Below are positions 5,194 through 5,598 of a stretch of 5,598 bases of DNA, in pieces. Position 1 is the stretch's first letter. Each line of letters starts with the position of its first letter. This DNA is from JAMCRM01 sp041685075 (lineage in GTDB: Bacteria; Acidobacteriota; Terriglobia; Bryobacterales; Bryobacteraceae), in contig JAWLGN010000336.1 of the NCBI GenBank assembly GCA_041685075.1, positions 1 to 5,598 on the forward strand, written 5' to 3'. The translations under genes were made by a program, and so were the position numbers. Under the pieces are notes generated by a model that was not told the origin of the DNA, did no database searches, and saw nothing but the letters and a program-made list of their open reading frames with translations.

Positions 5194-5598
5194 GAGGTCA
5201 CCTCGCCGGTTGGACCGCCAGCCTTGGTCTCATCGTCCGGTTCGGAATCGGGTTCGGCGTCCGAGGACTCGGGCGCGGGCGCGGCGGCCGGGGGTTCTTC
5301 GTCCGCGGTTTCAGGCGCGGCTTCGGGCGCGACGGGAGCGGGGACCGGCGGTTCAGCCGGAGCCTCAGGCGCTGGGGGCGGCGCCGGCGGTTCGGCCGGG
5401 GCCTCAGGTACGGCTTCGGGTGCGGCGGGAGGCGGCGCCGGCGGTTCGGCCGGGGCCTCAGGTGCGGCTTCGGGTGCGGCGGGAGGCGGCGCCGGCGGTT
5501 CGACCGGGGCCTCAGGTGCGGCTTCGGGCGCGGCGGGAGCAGCAGCCGGCGGTTCGGCCGGGACCTCAGGCGCGGCGGGAGGCGGTTCGGCCGGGGCC
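5190..5598 (-). CDS. C-terminal Pro/Ala/Glu-rich tail of the gene upstream of csm5, probably csm4 (partial)
   Basis: A - strand frame is open from the window edge to TGA at 5192-5190, overlapping the csm5 ATG by 4 bp, so this is the preceding gene of the operon. The visible 135 residues are almost entirely Pro, Ala and Glu, then an acidic end (PESSDAEPDSEPDDETK) and GGPTGEVTS. I count about 28 Asp/Glu, one Lys and no Arg. The tail should be disordered and strongly negative. No folded domain is visible, so the identity comes from position only: in type III-A operons csm4 usually precedes csm5. Csm4 binds the crRNA 5' handle and contacts Cas10, and normally has no such tail. A separate Pro-rich protein inserted between csm4 and csm5 is the main alternative. 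Confidence 0.7.
   Translation of the reverse strand, partial: APAEPPPAAPEVPAEPPAAAPAAPEAAPEAPVEPPAPPPAAPEAAPEAPAEPPAPPPAAPEAVPEAPAEPPAPPPAPEAPAEPPVPAPVAPEAAPETADEEPPAAAPAPESSDAEPDSEPDDETKAGGPTGEVTS
5198..5204 (-). promoter_or_regulatory. Ribosome binding site of csm5
   Basis: On the - strand, GAGGTGA lies four bases before the csm5 ATG and inside the last codons of the upstream gene. It supports the chosen start. With the following bases it forms GAGGT-G-ACCTC, an odd 11-base inverted repeat that could slightly mask the site in RNA. Confidence 0.65.
5352..5598. repeat. 54-bp tandem repeats within the Pro/Ala/Glu tail
   Basis: On the + strand, units beginning TTCGGCCGGGGCCTCAGG run 5391-5444, 5445-5498 and 5499-5552 (each 54 bp, nearly identical). 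Shortened units lie at 5352-5390 (39 bp) and 5553-5585 (33 bp), and another begins at 5586 and is cut by the edge. Every length is a multiple of three, so the frame is kept. The 18-residue unit on the - strand is PPAPPPAAPEAAPEAPAE. The high identity of the units suggests recent expansion and likely length variation between strains. Confidence 0.9.

Noticed and set aside
5221..5598. Gly/Ala/Ser-rich open frame on the + strand through the repeats (PE_PGRS-like look)
   Set aside because: It is the codon-by-codon antisense of the Pro/Ala/Glu frame. The - strand frame ends exactly at the csm5 start with a 4-bp overlap, which fits an operon; the + frame has no supported start.
5352..5598. CRISPR array next to the csm genes
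   Set aside because: The units are head-to-tail 54-bp repeats without unique spacers and keep a coding frame, so this is a protein-coding tandem repeat.

Overview
The window is GC-rich bacterial DNA with strongly G/C-ending codons. It looks most like an Acidobacteriota (Solibacter/Bryobacter-type) chromosome. That is an inference from the GC content, the secreted YncE-propeller/phosphoesterase protein and the style of the small proteins; there is no marker gene here that would prove it.

Left part (1-3298, + strand). The window opens with what may be the last codons of an unidentified gene (1-111). A short, charged, probably coiled-coil protein follows (90-320). Next is a gap of about 460 bp (321-778) with no gene I can identify. 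It holds a promoter-like TTGACA-N18-TAGCAT and several inverted repeats, the best being a perfect 8-bp stem at 559-604. The large gene at 779-3298 encodes a secreted two-domain protein, an N-terminal YVTN/YncE-type beta-propeller joined to a phosphoesterase (PF04185-type) domain with its catalytic motifs intact.

Middle (3299-3598). A convergent junction contains a complete tRNA-Arg(CCG) gene on the - strand with an encoded CCA end. Its likely promoter overlaps the stop codon of the gene before it.

Right part (3599-5598, - strand). This is the 3' end of a type III-A CRISPR-Cas (Csm) operon, read from right to left. The first gene visible is cut by the window edge. Only its 135-residue C-terminal tail is seen: Pro/Ala/Glu-rich, acidic, and built on 54-bp tandem repeats. 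By position it is probably csm4. Its stop overlaps the start of csm5 by 4 bp (ATGA). csm5 in turn overlaps by 4 bp (GTGA) a small gene for a membrane-anchored protein with eight consecutive arginines, one transmembrane helix and an FxLYD-like domain. The three reading frames therefore look translationally coupled. Csm5 is part of the RNA-guided effector complex, on the crRNA 3'-end side in known systems. The acidic tail upstream and the Arg-rich membrane protein downstream are not standard Csm components and are the most interesting part of the window. No CRISPR array, cas1/cas2, cas10 or csm6 lies inside the window.
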